Both the position numbers and the translations under genes were made by a program. Below the pieces are notes generated by a model. The model saw only the letters and a program-made list of their open reading frames with translations. It ran no database searches and had not been told where the DNA came from. Positions 34,797 to 44,617 of a stretch of DNA of 64,000 bases are shown one piece after another. Source of the DNA: CBDBON01 sp965208395 (GTDB lineage Bacteria > Chloroflexota > Dehalococcoidia > Lucifugimonadales > CBDBON01); NCBI GenBank assembly GCA_965208395.1, contig CBDBON010000002.1, forward strand, positions 372,001 to 436,000. Direction: 5' to 3'. Position 1 is the stretch's first letter, and each line of letters opens with the position of its first letter.

Positions 34797-34860
34797 GTTA
34801 CACACAGACCCGACATTCCTCCCGGAATTGCTTGGGTTTTTGGAAGGGTAGACCGACAAC

Positions 34861-35802
34861 GTGAAGCGATACATTGTCCAGCGGCTCCTTGCTTTCGTAC
34901 CGGTAGTCGCGTTTGTTGGCATCTTCACCTTCTCGCTCATCCACCTGGCGCCGGGAGACCCTGCCGCCCTCCTGGGCGGACAGACCGGCACCAGAGAAGA
35001 GATACAAAAGATCAAGGAACGCCTCGGACTGGACGAGCCCCTGATCGTCCAGTTCTGGGTATGGACGAAGAAGACGTTGCGGGGAGACCTCGGAGAGTCG
35101 GTAGCCTCAAGGCAGGAGATCACGAAGCTCATCGGCCAGCGACTGCCTCCCAGCTTGTGGGTGGGAACGACCAGCCAGCTATTCGCAATACTCTTAGGAG
35201 TTCCCCTTGGAGTGTTGGCCGCCTGGAGGGCGAACAGCGTGTTGGACCGCGCCTCCATGGTCTTCGCCGTTCTTGCCTTCTCCATTCCGAGCTTCTATTT
35301 AGCGTACAATCTCATATTCTTGTTCGCCGTGCATCTGCAGTGGTTCCCGGCCATCGGGTACCAACCGATGTCCGACGGTATCTGGGGATGGGCCCATCGT
35401 CTCGTTCTCCCCACCGTGTCCGTTGGCCTGATCATCGCCGGCCTGCTCACCCGCATCACCCGCGCCACGATGCTGGAGGTGCTGAGGGAAGACTATGTGA
35501 GAACAGCCAGGGCCAAGGGTCTGGCTGAGGGTGTAGTGCTGTTCAGGCATGCACTGAGGAACGCCTTCGCGCCCGTGCTCACGGTCATAGGACTGGGCGT
35601 GGCCGCCCTCATAACCGGCCTGGTCGTGACCGAGACGGTTTTCGCCATACCCGGCATAGGCCGACTCGTCGTCGACTCGATCCAGCGGCGGGACTACCCG
35701 ACCATACAGGGCCTCATGCTGATGATCGCCCTGGGCTACCTGACCATCAACCTGATCATAGACTTGGCGTACGTCTACATCGATCCGAGGATTCGTTACT
35801 AG
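34861..35802 (+). CDS. Oligopeptide ABC transporter permease (DppB-like)
   Basis: A 313-residue permease beginning (GTG) MKRYIVQRLLAFVPVV, the hallmark start of DppB/OppB subunits. It has LIHLAPGDPAALLGG in the first external loop, six predicted helices and the ATPase-contact loop EDYVRTARAKGLAEGVVLFRHALRNAF. It ends IDPRIRY, typical of the family. It pairs with the next gene, one base after its stop. Confidence 0.92.
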   Translation: MKRYIVQRLLAFVPVVAFVGIFTFSLIHLAPGDPAALLGGQTGTREEIQKIKERLGLDEPLIVQFWVWTKKTLRGDLGESVASRQEITKLIGQRLPPSLWVGTTSQLFAILLGVPLGVLAAWRANSVLDRASMVFAVLAFSIPSFYLAYNLIFLFAVHLQWFPAIGYQPMSDGIWGWAHRLVLPTVSVGLIIAGLLTRITRATMLEVLREDYVRTARAKGLAEGVVLFRHALRNAFAPVLTVIGLGVAALITGLVVTETVFAIPGIGRLVVDSIQRRDYPTIQGLMLMIALGYLTINLIIDLAYVYIDPRIRY

Positions 35803-35803
35803 G

Positions 35804-36712
35804 ATGGAGCAGCGAGGGATGTCGTCCGAGGGGGCGTTGGCGGCTCCTGAGGCTGGCGCAACATCATACTGGGGGCGAACACTCGGCGCGCGTCGGGCGC
35901 TCCGGAAGAACCCGACCATGGCCGGAGGGTTCGTCATCGTGCTCTTGGCATCTTTGTGTGCCATACTTTCCCCGATTGTGACGAGTCACGATCCCACGGA
36001 CCTGAATACGCTGGATCGCCTACAGGCTCCTTCGGGAGACCACTGGTTCGGGACGGACCACCTCGGTAGGGACGTCTATTCGAGAACTATCTATGGAAGC
36101 CGAATCTCGCTACTTGTGGGCGCCCTGGTCTCGTTGATCTCGGTGGCCGGGGGCGCGATCTTCGGCGTCATCACCGGATACAGCCGGTTCCTTGACAAGA
36201 TCATTATGCGGTTCGCAGATGGGCTGATGTCCTTCCCGTCTCTTCTGCTCGCCATCGCCTTAGTGGCCATCTTAGGCACGACCGTCGTGAACGTCACGGT
36301 GGCGATCGCCGTGGTGCAGATACCGAGCATAACCCGAGTCGTGCGGGCATCCGTGCTCAGCCTCAGAGAGCGCGAGTTCGTGGAGGCCGCGCGCGCCGTT
36401 GGGGCTCACCCACTGAGGATAGTGTTCCGGCACGTCCTGCCCAACACCATCGCGACTCTCCTCGTCTACGGAACCCTGACATTTGCCCTCGCGATACTAT
36501 CCGAGGCCGGTCTCAGCTTCCTGGGCGCGGGCATTCCGTTGGAGACGCCCAGCTGGGGCAACGGAATGGGCCAGGGACGTTTCTACGCCAGGCAGGCCTT
36601 CTGGGTGATATTCTTCCCCGGTCTCTTCCTCTCCTTGACGATCCTGGGGATCAACTTAGTAGGCGACGGTCTCCGGGATGCGCTGGATCCGAGAATCTCC
36701 AGGCGGGCGTAA
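35804..36712 (+). CDS. Oligopeptide ABC transporter permease (DppC-like)
   Basis: A 302-residue DppC/OppC permease. A ~40-residue cytoplasmic N-terminus precedes the first helix, then the diagnostic HWFGTDHLGRDVYSRTIYGSR, the coupling loop REFVEAARAVGAHPLRIVFRHVLPN, and the ending GDGLRDALDPR. No ATPase (DppD/F) gene follows, so this importer must borrow ATP-binding subunits encoded elsewhere. A lipoprotein gene begins 22 bp downstream. Confidence 0.92.
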   Translation: MEQRGMSSEGALAAPEAGATSYWGRTLGARRALRKNPTMAGGFVIVLLASLCAILSPIVTSHDPTDLNTLDRLQAPSGDHWFGTDHLGRDVYSRTIYGSRISLLVGALVSLISVAGGAIFGVITGYSRFLDKIIMRFADGLMSFPSLLLAIALVAILGTTVVNVTVAIAVVQIPSITRVVRASVLSLREREFVEAARAVGAHPLRIVFRHVLPNTIATLLVYGTLTFALAILSEAGLSFLGAGIPLETPSWGNGMGQGRFYARQAFWVIFFPGLFLSLTILGINLVGDGLRDALDPRISRRA

Positions 36713-36733
36713 GTTCTTCCAGGGAGACGTCAT

Positions 36734-37336
36734 ATGATCGCACGTTCTTTGGTACTATCGGTGTTGTTGACTCTCATTGCAGTGGTGGGCGTCGCCTGCG
36801 GCGGCGGTAACGGCGACGCCAGTGAAGAAGAGGCGGTTGACCCGCCATTCCCGAGCGTCAACAGCATCGAGGAGCTCAAGATCCGCTTCAACGAGGACGG
36901 GGGCGTGCGGCTCATCCTGCTGCTCGCGCCGACCTGCAAGACGTGTATCGACGCGGCTGCGTACATCGAACGAGAGATCCTCAACAAGCATCCCGAATCC
37001 GCCGTGAATGTCTACGCCATCTGGACGGCGGCGTTGGCCGACGACAAGGTGTCAACACTGGACGCTTCGCACTTCAGCGACGCCAGAGTGACACAGCTCT
37101 GGGACGCAACCGGCGCTGTCGGGAGGTGGTTTCCACAACAAGAATGGGGTCCCGTCCACAAGGTATCCGGCCCGGTGGCCTACGACGTCTTCTTCCTCTT
37201 CGGCCCCGACGCAGTTTGGGAAGACGCACCAGCCCCGACCGCGAGCTTTGGCGGGGGCGGCACTGGCATGGAGTCGATCATACGAGCCCGCGGAGACCTC
37301 AACCGAGACCTTAGCCGGATGTTGAGCGGGGAGTAG
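36734..37336 (+). CDS. CxxC lipoprotein, thioredoxin-like
   Basis: A 200-residue lipoprotein with signal peptide and lipobox Cys22 (GVACGGG). The mature part has a strand-CxxC-helix unit, LILLLAPTCKTCIDAAAYIE, with Cys68 and Cys71 in thioredoxin-like context, and AVNVYAIWTAAL as the next strand. A role as an extracytoplasmic thiol-disulfide or metal-handling protein is plausible. The usual cis-Pro loop is not obvious, so the fold is inferred. It sits 22 bp after the permease, with GGGAG before the ATG, and precedes the FG-GAP protein. Confidence 0.65.
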   Translation: MIARSLVLSVLLTLIAVVGVACGGGNGDASEEEAVDPPFPSVNSIEELKIRFNEDGGVRLILLLAPTCKTCIDAAAYIEREILNKHPESAVNVYAIWTAALADDKVSTLDASHFSDARVTQLWDATGAVGRWFPQQEWGPVHKVSGPVAYDVFFLFGPDAVWEDAPAPTASFGGGGTGMESIIRARGDLNRDLSRMLSGE

Positions 37337-37391
37337 CTCCGCACAGGGAGACGCTCCGAATGGCGCCGTCAAGACGCACCTGGGCCTAAGG

Positions 37392-39590
37392 GTGCCTCGT
37401 TCCGCAGTCTCCTCTTCCAGCAATGCGCTTCCGGGCGTTGAGACGGGTTGGATACCTGTCGTCCTGCTTGCAGTGTTGTTGACGGTCTCATGCGGCGGTG
37501 ACGAGCAGTCGGCGACGCAGCCCCGTCCCGGAATCACCGCAACGATCCCTCCCTCGCTCTCCGGGAGCAGCGATGCTCCGGTGACTCCGTTCACGAACGT
37601 GGCGCCGGAGGCGCTGAGGCAGGGTTTCGAGGTGTGGAACGATCGTCCCGGCGTGGCGGTGTTCGACTACGACCGCGACGGAGACCTCGACATCTACATC
37701 ACCGCCGAGGCCGGACACGCCAACTGGCTCTACCGAAACGACGGCGACGAAGGCTTCACTGACGTGGCCCAGGAGGCGGGCGTGGCGGCGACGACCGCCA
37801 ACAGCACCGGAGTAGCAGCCTGCGACCTCGACAACGACGGCTACCAGGACCTCTATGTCGGGGCCTGGGGCAACCCCAGGGACGGCCTGGGATTCCGCTC
37901 TCCGCCGGAGTACCAGGGCAGCTCAGACCTGCTGTTCCGTAACAACGGCGACGGCTCCTTCAGCGACATCACCAGCCACGCCTTCGGTGACGCGGTCAAC
38001 ATCCGCTCCGCTACAACCATCGCCTGCGCCGACGTGGACAACGACGGCTGGCTCGACATCTACGTCGGCAACCTCGCAGACGACGACTTCAGGGACTTCG
38101 CCACCGCAAACCATCCCGGCCACTACAACCTCCTGTTCCACAACAACAAGGACCTCACCTTCGACGAGATCGCCGAGGAGGCGGGGGTGCACGGCCCCCA
38201 GATCGTGATGCGGAACTCGGACGGTCGTCCCATCAGCTTCAAGGACCCCGAGACGGGCGAGAGGTACGAGGGGTACGACCCGACGTTCAGGGACAAGCTT
38301 GGCAACGTGGTAGGGGAGCCGACGGGGCAGACGCACTCCGTGATGTTCTTCGACTACGACGACGACGGTGACGGCGACCTGTGGGTGGCCAACGACGGGG
38401 ACCGCCTTCACGTGTACCGGAACGACTCGTCCGGGGGAGAGATAAGGTTCACGGCGGTGGCGCGGACGATGGCTATCGACACCGTGGGGGCGTGGATGGC
38501 GTTCGCGCTCGGTGACTACGACGGCGACGCCGACCTGGACGTCTTCGTCGCCAACATCGGCTTCCACCCACTGCTGCAGTATCCCCGCAGAGAGCCGGGG
38601 GGCTCCTGCAGCTACCACATGCGCTTCGCCTGGGGTACGTGTCTGCACTTTCTGTTGCGGAACGACGGGACGCGCGAGGTCCCCGAGGTGGGCACCGTCG
38701 GGGACTTCCTGGACGTTGCGCCGTCGACGGTCGTGGAGCCCAGTCCGCTGATGCCGCCCGCATCGCTGGACCCCTCGAACATCGACCGTCGCCAGAAGGT
38801 GCCGTCCGGGCTGTCGGCGTACGATTTCAGCTTTGGGACGACCTTCTTCGACTACGACAACGACGGAGACGAGGACCTGTACTGGCTCGGCTCCACCGTC
38901 GCTCGCGGCGAGGCGCCGGGAGGCCAGGTGTATCCGGCAGCCGGCAGGATGCTGCGTGCCGACGGGCAGGGTGGTTTCGAAGACATCACCGTTAGAGCGA
39001 GACTGCTGGACATCAAAGGCGTGGACTACGAGGGTCTCGAGGCCGATCCGTCCGTGCTCGACGACCCGGTGAAGCGCAGGTTACGTAGAGTCAACACCCA
39101 GGTGCACGAGAACGGGAAGGGGCTGGCTCACGGAGACCTGAACGGCGACGGGTACGTCGACCTAGTAGGCACGAACAGCAGCGGCGACTACTATGTTGGT
39201 CCCTTCGATCCGTTAGCGGGCACCGCGCCCACGCGGCCATGGCCTGGGCCTGTGTTCGTATGGATGAACGAGCCCGGAGACAACCACTGGATCACAGTAC
39301 GGCTCAGGGGCCGGATGGCCGTGGACGGAACCGGCAGCAACGCCGACGGAATCGGCGCTCGCATCGTTCTTCGGGCTCGGACGGGCCCCGGCGCCGAAGT
39401 TCGCACCCTCGTCCGCGAACTGGCGACCGGTTCGACATATCTTTCGATGAACAGCCTTGACCTGGAGTTCGGCCTTGGAACCGCTACGGTTGTCGATGAG
39501 TTGATCATACGGTGGCCCAGCGGACGGATACAGACCCTGCGAGACCTGGACGTCGATCAGGTCCTCCTGGTCACCGAGCCCGAGGCGTGA
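37392..39590 (+). CDS. FG-GAP/VCBS repeat protein with ASPIC/UnbV domain (CRTAC1-like)
   Basis: A 732-residue exported lipoprotein-like protein (TVSCGGDE at about residue 35). It has calcium-loop FG-GAP repeats: FDYDRDGDLDIYITAEAG, CDLDNDGYQDLYVGAWG, ADVDNDGWLDIYVGN, FDYDDDGDGDLWVAN and GDYDGDADLDVFVAN, then two more after residue 480. The C-terminal ~100 residues form an ASPIC/UnbV domain (NHWITVRLRG, GIGARIVL, LEFGLG, IRWPSG). These proteins form extracellular beta-propellers, probably for binding or adhesion. The GTG start at 37392 has a poor ribosome site, so the exact N-terminus is uncertain. Confidence 0.85.
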   Translation: MPRSAVSSSSNALPGVETGWIPVVLLAVLLTVSCGGDEQSATQPRPGITATIPPSLSGSSDAPVTPFTNVAPEALRQGFEVWNDRPGVAVFDYDRDGDLDIYITAEAGHANWLYRNDGDEGFTDVAQEAGVAATTANSTGVAACDLDNDGYQDLYVGAWGNPRDGLGFRSPPEYQGSSDLLFRNNGDGSFSDITSHAFGDAVNIRSATTIACADVDNDGWLDIYVGNLADDDFRDFATANHPGHYNLLFHNNKDLTFDEIAEEAGVHGPQIVMRNSDGRPISFKDPETGERYEGYDPTFRDKLGNVVGEPTGQTHSVMFFDYDDDGDGDLWVANDGDRLHVYRNDSSGGEIRFTAVARTMAIDTVGAWMAFALGDYDGDADLDVFVANIGFHPLLQYPRREPGGSCSYHMRFAWGTCLHFLLRNDGTREVPEVGTVGDFLDVAPSTVVEPSPLMPPASLDPSNIDRRQKVPSGLSAYDFSFGTTFFDYDNDGDEDLYWLGSTVARGEAPGGQVYPAAGRMLRADGQGGFEDITVRARLLDIKGVDYEGLEADPSVLDDPVKRRLRRVNTQVHENGKGLAHGDLNGDGYVDLVGTNSSGDYYVGPFDPLAGTAPTRPWPGPVFVWMNEPGDNHWITVRLRGRMAVDGTGSNADGIGARIVLRARTGPGAEVRTLVRELATGSTYLSMNSLDLEFGLGTATVVDELIIRWPSGRIQTLRDLDVDQVLLVTEPEA

Positions 39591-39633
39591 GAGTTGAATC
39601 AGGTGATGTCAGGGAGCGTACGGACTGACTAAG

Positions 39634-41322
39634 ATGACTGGCTCACACGACTTCCAGGGCGTCAGGATGCTGTTCGACGTGCCCGTGCCAATGAGGGACG
39701 GCGTCACGCTCTCCGCTGACATCTACCTTCCGGATGACGCGGGGCCCTTTCCAGCGGTGCTGTACCGCACTCCATACGATAACAGCGTTCAGGAGCATGT
39801 GGACCGCGGCATCTTCTACGCGCGCAGAGGGTACGTCTATGTCGTTCAGGACTGCCGCGGACGCTACGACTCGGAGGGGACCTTCTACGCCTATACGACT
39901 GATGCGGAGGACGGGTACGACACGCAGGAATGGGTCGGAAGTCAACTCTGGTGCGACGGCAAGATCGGAACCGTAGGATCGTCTTACGGCGGACATACCC
40001 AGTGGATGCCGGCGCCTCTCGGAAGTGAGTACCTCAAGGCAATGGTTCCAAGGGTTACCGCGTCTGATATCTGGATAGAGGATGCGTATGCGGGCGGTGC
40101 GTTCCGATTGGCGTTGGCTCTCTTCTGGGGGCTGCGGCACGCCGGTCGCGTGAAGCAGAACGCGGACGTTCACGACTGGGGCCGCGTATTCCGCGCCCTG
40201 CCGGTGATCGATGCCGACAGGCAGTCCGGGCGTGATGTCAAGTTCTATCAGGACTGGGTTGCGCACTCCCGCTACGACGACTACTGGCGAGCGCTCAGCA
40301 ACTTGGACAGCTATCCGGAGATCGACGCGGCGGTCCTCCATTTGGGAGGCTGGTTCGATGCCTATACCGGCGGCGCTCTCATCAACTACAACGGGATGCT
40401 CCAAAGAGGGAAGACCCCTGAGGCTAGACGAGGCCAGAAGATCGTGATTGGGCCGTGGAAACATGCGCTCTCGGTGTCCACGAGGCTCGGGCAGCTGGAA
40501 TTCGGCTCCCACTCGATGGTCGATCTGGACGCGCTGGAGCTTCGCTGGTTCGACTACTGGCTCAAGGGCATCGACAACGGGGTGATGGACGAGCCGCCCA
40601 TACGGATATTCGTGATGGGGGAGAATGTCTGGAGGGATGAGCACGAGTGGCCGCTGGCCAGGACCCGGTACGAGAGCTACTACCTCCACAGCCGTGGAGG
40701 CGCGCACCGAATGGTGAGCGACGGACTGTTGAGTCAGGAGCCTCCCGGCGACGAGCCTGGGGACACGTACGTGTACGACCCACAGAATCCTGCGCCAACC
40801 CTGGGAGGAACTTTCCACGACGACACCGTAATGCCCGTGGGGCCTTGGGACCAGCGTCCCGTAGAGGGCCGGCATGATGTTCTCGTCTATACCACTCCTG
40901 TACTAGCGACAGACACTGAGGTCACCGGCGCGGTGGTGGTTAAGCTCTACGCGGCGTCGTCCGCACCGGACACGGACTTCGTCGCGCGCCTCGTCGACGT
41001 CTATCCCGACGGACGGGCGATGTTCGTATGCGAGGGGGTGATCAGGGCTCGGTACCGAGACTCTATCGAGAGTCCGTCGCTCATGGAGCCCGGAACCATC
41101 TACGAGCTCACTATAAAGATGGAGGTCACCAGCAACCTGTTCAAAGAGGGGCACTGTATACGGCTGGACCTGACGAGCAGCAACTTCCCCCGCAACGATC
41201 GTAACCTCAATACAGGGCGGGAGATCGGGATGGACTCGGAGATGCGGACGGCCCATCAGACGATCCATCACTCGGTGGAGTATCCGTCGCACGTCATCCT
41301 GCCGGTGATACCGAAGCCGTGA
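39634..41322 (+). CDS. CocE/NonD family alpha/beta hydrolase, tandem copy A
   Basis: A 562-residue S15/CocE hydrolase. Motifs: MRDGVTLSADIYLP, YRTPYDN, VVQDCRGRYDSEG, and the nucleophile elbow GSSYGG (Ser117). The C-terminal jelly-roll contains GAVVVKLYAASSAPDTDF and IRLDLTSSNFPRNDRN. It hydrolyses an ester or amide of unknown identity. The next gene is a close paralogue that overlaps it by 4 bp, so the pair arose by tandem duplication and is co-translated. A third, more distant paralogue is at 5416. Confidence 0.92.
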   Translation: MTGSHDFQGVRMLFDVPVPMRDGVTLSADIYLPDDAGPFPAVLYRTPYDNSVQEHVDRGIFYARRGYVYVVQDCRGRYDSEGTFYAYTTDAEDGYDTQEWVGSQLWCDGKIGTVGSSYGGHTQWMPAPLGSEYLKAMVPRVTASDIWIEDAYAGGAFRLALALFWGLRHAGRVKQNADVHDWGRVFRALPVIDADRQSGRDVKFYQDWVAHSRYDDYWRALSNLDSYPEIDAAVLHLGGWFDAYTGGALINYNGMLQRGKTPEARRGQKIVIGPWKHALSVSTRLGQLEFGSHSMVDLDALELRWFDYWLKGIDNGVMDEPPIRIFVMGENVWRDEHEWPLARTRYESYYLHSRGGAHRMVSDGLLSQEPPGDEPGDTYVYDPQNPAPTLGGTFHDDTVMPVGPWDQRPVEGRHDVLVYTTPVLATDTEVTGAVVVKLYAASSAPDTDFVARLVDVYPDGRAMFVCEGVIRARYRDSIESPSLMEPGTIYELTIKMEVTSNLFKEGHCIRLDLTSSNFPRNDRNLNTGREIGMDSEMRTAHQTIHHSVEYPSHVILPVIPKP

Positions 41323-43025
41323 TCGCTCCCTCTACCACGAGCCACGATTCACAACCCGTCTTCGGAGTCCGGATGCGCTTCGATGTGCCGGTCCCGATGC
41401 GGGACGGCGTCGACCTGTCCATCGACATCTACACGCCCGATGCTCCCGGACCGTTCCCGGCGCTCCTGGTCCGCACCCCCTACGATAACAGCGATCGGCG
41501 GTACGTGGACGAGGCACGCTTCTATGCCAGCAGAGGCTACGCCTATGCTGTTCAAGACTGCCGCGGCCGTTATGACTCGGACGGAGTCTTCTACGCATGG
41601 TTCGACGAGGCCAGCGATGGTCACGACACCCTGGAATGGATCGGGCGGCAGTCTTGGTGCGACGGCAATATCGGAATGCTGGGCGCCTCGTACGACGGGT
41701 TTACTCAGTGGGCTGCCGCTCGGCTGCGAAGCCCGTACCTAAAGGCGCTGGCACCCCGCGTAATGCACTCCGACACATGGCGGGAAACCCACTACTTCGG
41801 AGGGGCATTCGCCCTCACCCTGGCGCTCTACTGGGGCCTCAGGAACAGCGCGCGCACGCGGCAGAACGCGGATGCCCATGACTGGGACGAGGTATTGCGG
41901 TCCCTGCCTCTCTTGGACGCCGACCGCCGGTCGGGAAGGGACGTGAAGTACTACCAGGACTGGATCAGACATCCAGCCTATGATGACTACTGGCGGGAGA
42001 TCACGAACAGATACGCGGATATCGATGTCCCCATACTGAACATGACCGGGTGGTTCGACGTGTCGGGCGGAGGCAACTTTATAAACCTCACGGGGATGAT
42101 GCGAGAGGGAATATCTGCGAAGACGCGGCGGAGTCAGAAGCTGATCATAGGCCCTTGGCCGCACAGTCTGGCGATGTCTACAAAGACCGGTCAGATCGAC
42201 TTTGGACCGGGGGCCGAGGTGGATCTGCGCGCTATCGAGCTTCGTTGGTTCGACCACTGGCTCAAGGGCATAGAAAACGGCATCATGGACGACCCGGCGA
42301 TCACCCTTTTCGTCATGGGAGAGAATGTATGGCGGAACGAGTGGGAGTGGCCGCTGGCAAGGACGAGGTTTATCGACTACTATCTCCGTTCAGCCGGCGG
42401 CGCGGGAGAAGCGCCTGGTAACGGATCACTCGACACCGACCGGCCTGCAGACGAGCCTCCGGACCGATACACGTACGACCCTCGGAACCCGACGCCGACC
42501 CTCGGAGGCAATCATGACATGCCTCCAGAAGTGCTCAGTGTCGGCCCTTGGGACCAGCGTCCAATCGAGGCGCGCGAGGACGTGCTCGTCTATACGGGCG
42601 CCCTATTGGGAGAGGACGTAGAGGTGACTGGCCCGGTGGTCTTGAAGCTCTACGCTTCGTCGACGGCTCACGATACCGACTTCACGGCTCGTCTCATGGA
42701 CGTCTACCCGGATGGGCGCTCCATGAATCTGTGCGAGGGAGTCATCCGAGCCCGGTACCGTGATTCGTTCGAGCATCCGTCGTTGATGGAGCCCGGCACC
42801 GTCTACGAGTTCACCATCTCGCTAGAGGTGACCAGCAATCTCTTCAAACGGGGCCACCGCATCCGATTGGACCTGTCCAGCAGCAACTTCCCCCGGATAG
42901 ACCGGAATCCCAACACCGGCCACGACTTTGGCGTCGACGCGGAGTTACGTGTGGCCCAGCAGACGGTCTACCACTCCCGCCGATACCCTTCCCGGCTGAT
43001 ACTGCCGATCGTACCCCGCGCTTAG
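41319..43025 (+). CDS. CocE/NonD family alpha/beta hydrolase, tandem copy B
   Basis: A 568-residue paralogue of the preceding hydrolase, starting at a GTG that overlaps the upstream stop (GTGA). The nucleophile elbow is GASYDG (Ser124) where copy A has GSSYGG. VQDCRGRYDSDG, GPVVLKLYASSTAHDTDF and IRLDLSSSNFPRIDRN match copy A closely. The different residue next to the nucleophile suggests diverged substrate range. No signal peptide is visible in either copy. Confidence 0.92.
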   Translation: MIAPSTTSHDSQPVFGVRMRFDVPVPMRDGVDLSIDIYTPDAPGPFPALLVRTPYDNSDRRYVDEARFYASRGYAYAVQDCRGRYDSDGVFYAWFDEASDGHDTLEWIGRQSWCDGNIGMLGASYDGFTQWAAARLRSPYLKALAPRVMHSDTWRETHYFGGAFALTLALYWGLRNSARTRQNADAHDWDEVLRSLPLLDADRRSGRDVKYYQDWIRHPAYDDYWREITNRYADIDVPILNMTGWFDVSGGGNFINLTGMMREGISAKTRRSQKLIIGPWPHSLAMSTKTGQIDFGPGAEVDLRAIELRWFDHWLKGIENGIMDDPAITLFVMGENVWRNEWEWPLARTRFIDYYLRSAGGAGEAPGNGSLDTDRPADEPPDRYTYDPRNPTPTLGGNHDMPPEVLSVGPWDQRPIEAREDVLVYTGALLGEDVEVTGPVVLKLYASSTAHDTDFTARLMDVYPDGRSMNLCEGVIRARYRDSFEHPSLMEPGTVYEFTISLEVTSNLFKRGHRIRLDLSSSNFPRIDRNPNTGHDFGVDAELRVAQQTVYHSRRYPSRLILPIVPRA

Positions 43026-43066
43026 TCCGTTGGCCAGTCAGCAGTGCGATTGCCGTGAATGGTTTC

Positions 43067-43075
43067 TGCTACAAT
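43067..43075 (+). promoter_or_regulatory. Extended -10 promoter before the first DUF1800 gene
   Basis: TGCTACAAT (43067-43075) fits an extended -10 element about 70 bp upstream of the DUF1800 start. No -35 match is present. Confidence 0.4.
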
Positions 43076-43148
43076 CTCCGGGGTTCCCTAGCATGAACGG
43101 CCTCTAACCGGCCTTTGCGCTTTAATGCTCTGAAGACAGGTGTTACCG

Positions 43149-44552
43149 ATGGCTAAAGATGATCTGGCCTTGATGGCCCACCTCATGCGCAGGGCGGGCT
43201 TTGGCGCCCCCAACGATGAGTTGGAGAAACGGCTGTCCGTGGGATACGAAGAGACGGTCGAGCAGCTCCTACACCCCGATGGCCAAGCCCCGGTGGACGA
43301 GTACGAGCTGCTGAGGTACCAGCCGTGGACTTGGAAGCCGGGGACGATGAGCAATCCTGGCCCGACGTCGTGGCTCTACCACATGATCACCACTCGGAGA
43401 CCGCTCCAGGAGAAGATGACGCTGTTCTGGCATCAGATCTTCGCCACGGGAGTGTCCAAGGTCGACCACTGGGATGAGGTCGCGGACATGATAGACATGT
43501 TCCGCGACAAGGGCCTGGGCAACTACCGCGATCTGTTGGTGTCAGTGGCCAAGAACCCGGCGATGATCTTCTGGCTCGACAACAATGAGAATCACGCGTA
43601 CGCAATCAACGAGAACTGGGGCCGCGAGCTGCTCGAGTTGTTCAGCATGGGCGTGGGGAACTACACGGAGGAGGACATCAGGGAGTGCTCGCGGGCCTTC
43701 ACGGGCTGGACTATAAAGCACAAGTTACCCAGGTTCCCCTACGGGCGGTTCGACTGGTCGTTCGAGTATAGGCCGGAGGACCACGACGACTCGGAGAAGA
43801 CCTTCCTCGGTCAGACCGGCCGATTCAACGGTGAGGACATTGTGGATATAGTATGCCGGCAGCCCGCCACTGCCCGCTTCATTTCCCGTCACCTGTACAA
43901 CTTCTTCGTAGCCGACGATGTGCAGGTCCCCGCGTGGTCAGACACCCCGCCGCGCGACCCTCATGCCATCGAGGTCCTCTCCAACGCGTTCGTCGAGTCT
44001 GATTATGAGATGTCTTCCGTGCTTCGCGTCCTGTTCAACTCCGACTTCTTCAAGGAGGCTCGCCACGATCGTGTGAGGAGTCCTGCGGAGGTGGTGGTGG
44101 GGACGATGAGGCTGGTCGGCGGAGCGAACTTCCCTATCCCAGGCTACGGGGAGCTTGCAAGACAGCCGAGTTACATGGGCCAAGACCTCCTGAACCCTCC
44201 GAGCGTGGAGGGTTGGCATACCGGTGACGAGTGGATAACCAGCGGCAACCTGGTCGAACGGGTCAACTTCATGTCCGCACTCGTCGGTGACCCAACACGT
44301 CCAGGAGTCCGGTCTATCGTCGCCGAACTAAGAGGCCGCGGCCGGCTGTCTCCTGAAAAATTCGTCGATGCTACTCTCGATCTGATGGGAGCACTCACCG
44401 TGGAGAGCCGGACGAGACGTCAGTTGCTCGACCACGTCAGCGGCGAAGGAGACCTGGTGTGGAGCAGCGAAAGAGACGAGGCTGATTCGGAGAGCCGTGT
44501 CCTCGACCTGCTACAGTTGATAGTCGCCGTTCGAGAGTACCAGCTGGCATAG
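43149..44552 (+). CDS. DUF1800 domain protein, copy A
   Basis: A 467-residue DUF1800 protein. Hallmarks are LMRRAGFGAPNDELE at the N-terminus, LFWHQIFATG, NYRDLLVSVAKNPAMIFWLDN, NENWGRELLELFSMGVGNYTEEDI and AFTGWTI. The family is widespread in environmental bacteria, often beside DUF1501 partners; its function is unknown. Here the partner is an NHL-repeat protein, and a paralogous DUF1800-NHL pair lies inverted at 48541-50989. ATG at 43149 is preferred to GTG 43140. No export signal is visible. Confidence 0.9.
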   Translation: MAKDDLALMAHLMRRAGFGAPNDELEKRLSVGYEETVEQLLHPDGQAPVDEYELLRYQPWTWKPGTMSNPGPTSWLYHMITTRRPLQEKMTLFWHQIFATGVSKVDHWDEVADMIDMFRDKGLGNYRDLLVSVAKNPAMIFWLDNNENHAYAINENWGRELLELFSMGVGNYTEEDIRECSRAFTGWTIKHKLPRFPYGRFDWSFEYRPEDHDDSEKTFLGQTGRFNGEDIVDIVCRQPATARFISRHLYNFFVADDVQVPAWSDTPPRDPHAIEVLSNAFVESDYEMSSVLRVLFNSDFFKEARHDRVRSPAEVVVGTMRLVGGANFPIPGYGELARQPSYMGQDLLNPPSVEGWHTGDEWITSGNLVERVNFMSALVGDPTRPGVRSIVAELRGRGRLSPEKFVDATLDLMGALTVESRTRRQLLDHVSGEGDLVWSSERDEADSESRVLDLLQLIVAVREYQLA

Positions 44553-44617
44553 GACTCGAACCCAGAGGACAGTTACTCATCCCGCTGTGATCTCGTAGCA
44601 CCAGGAGGACGGTTGTA

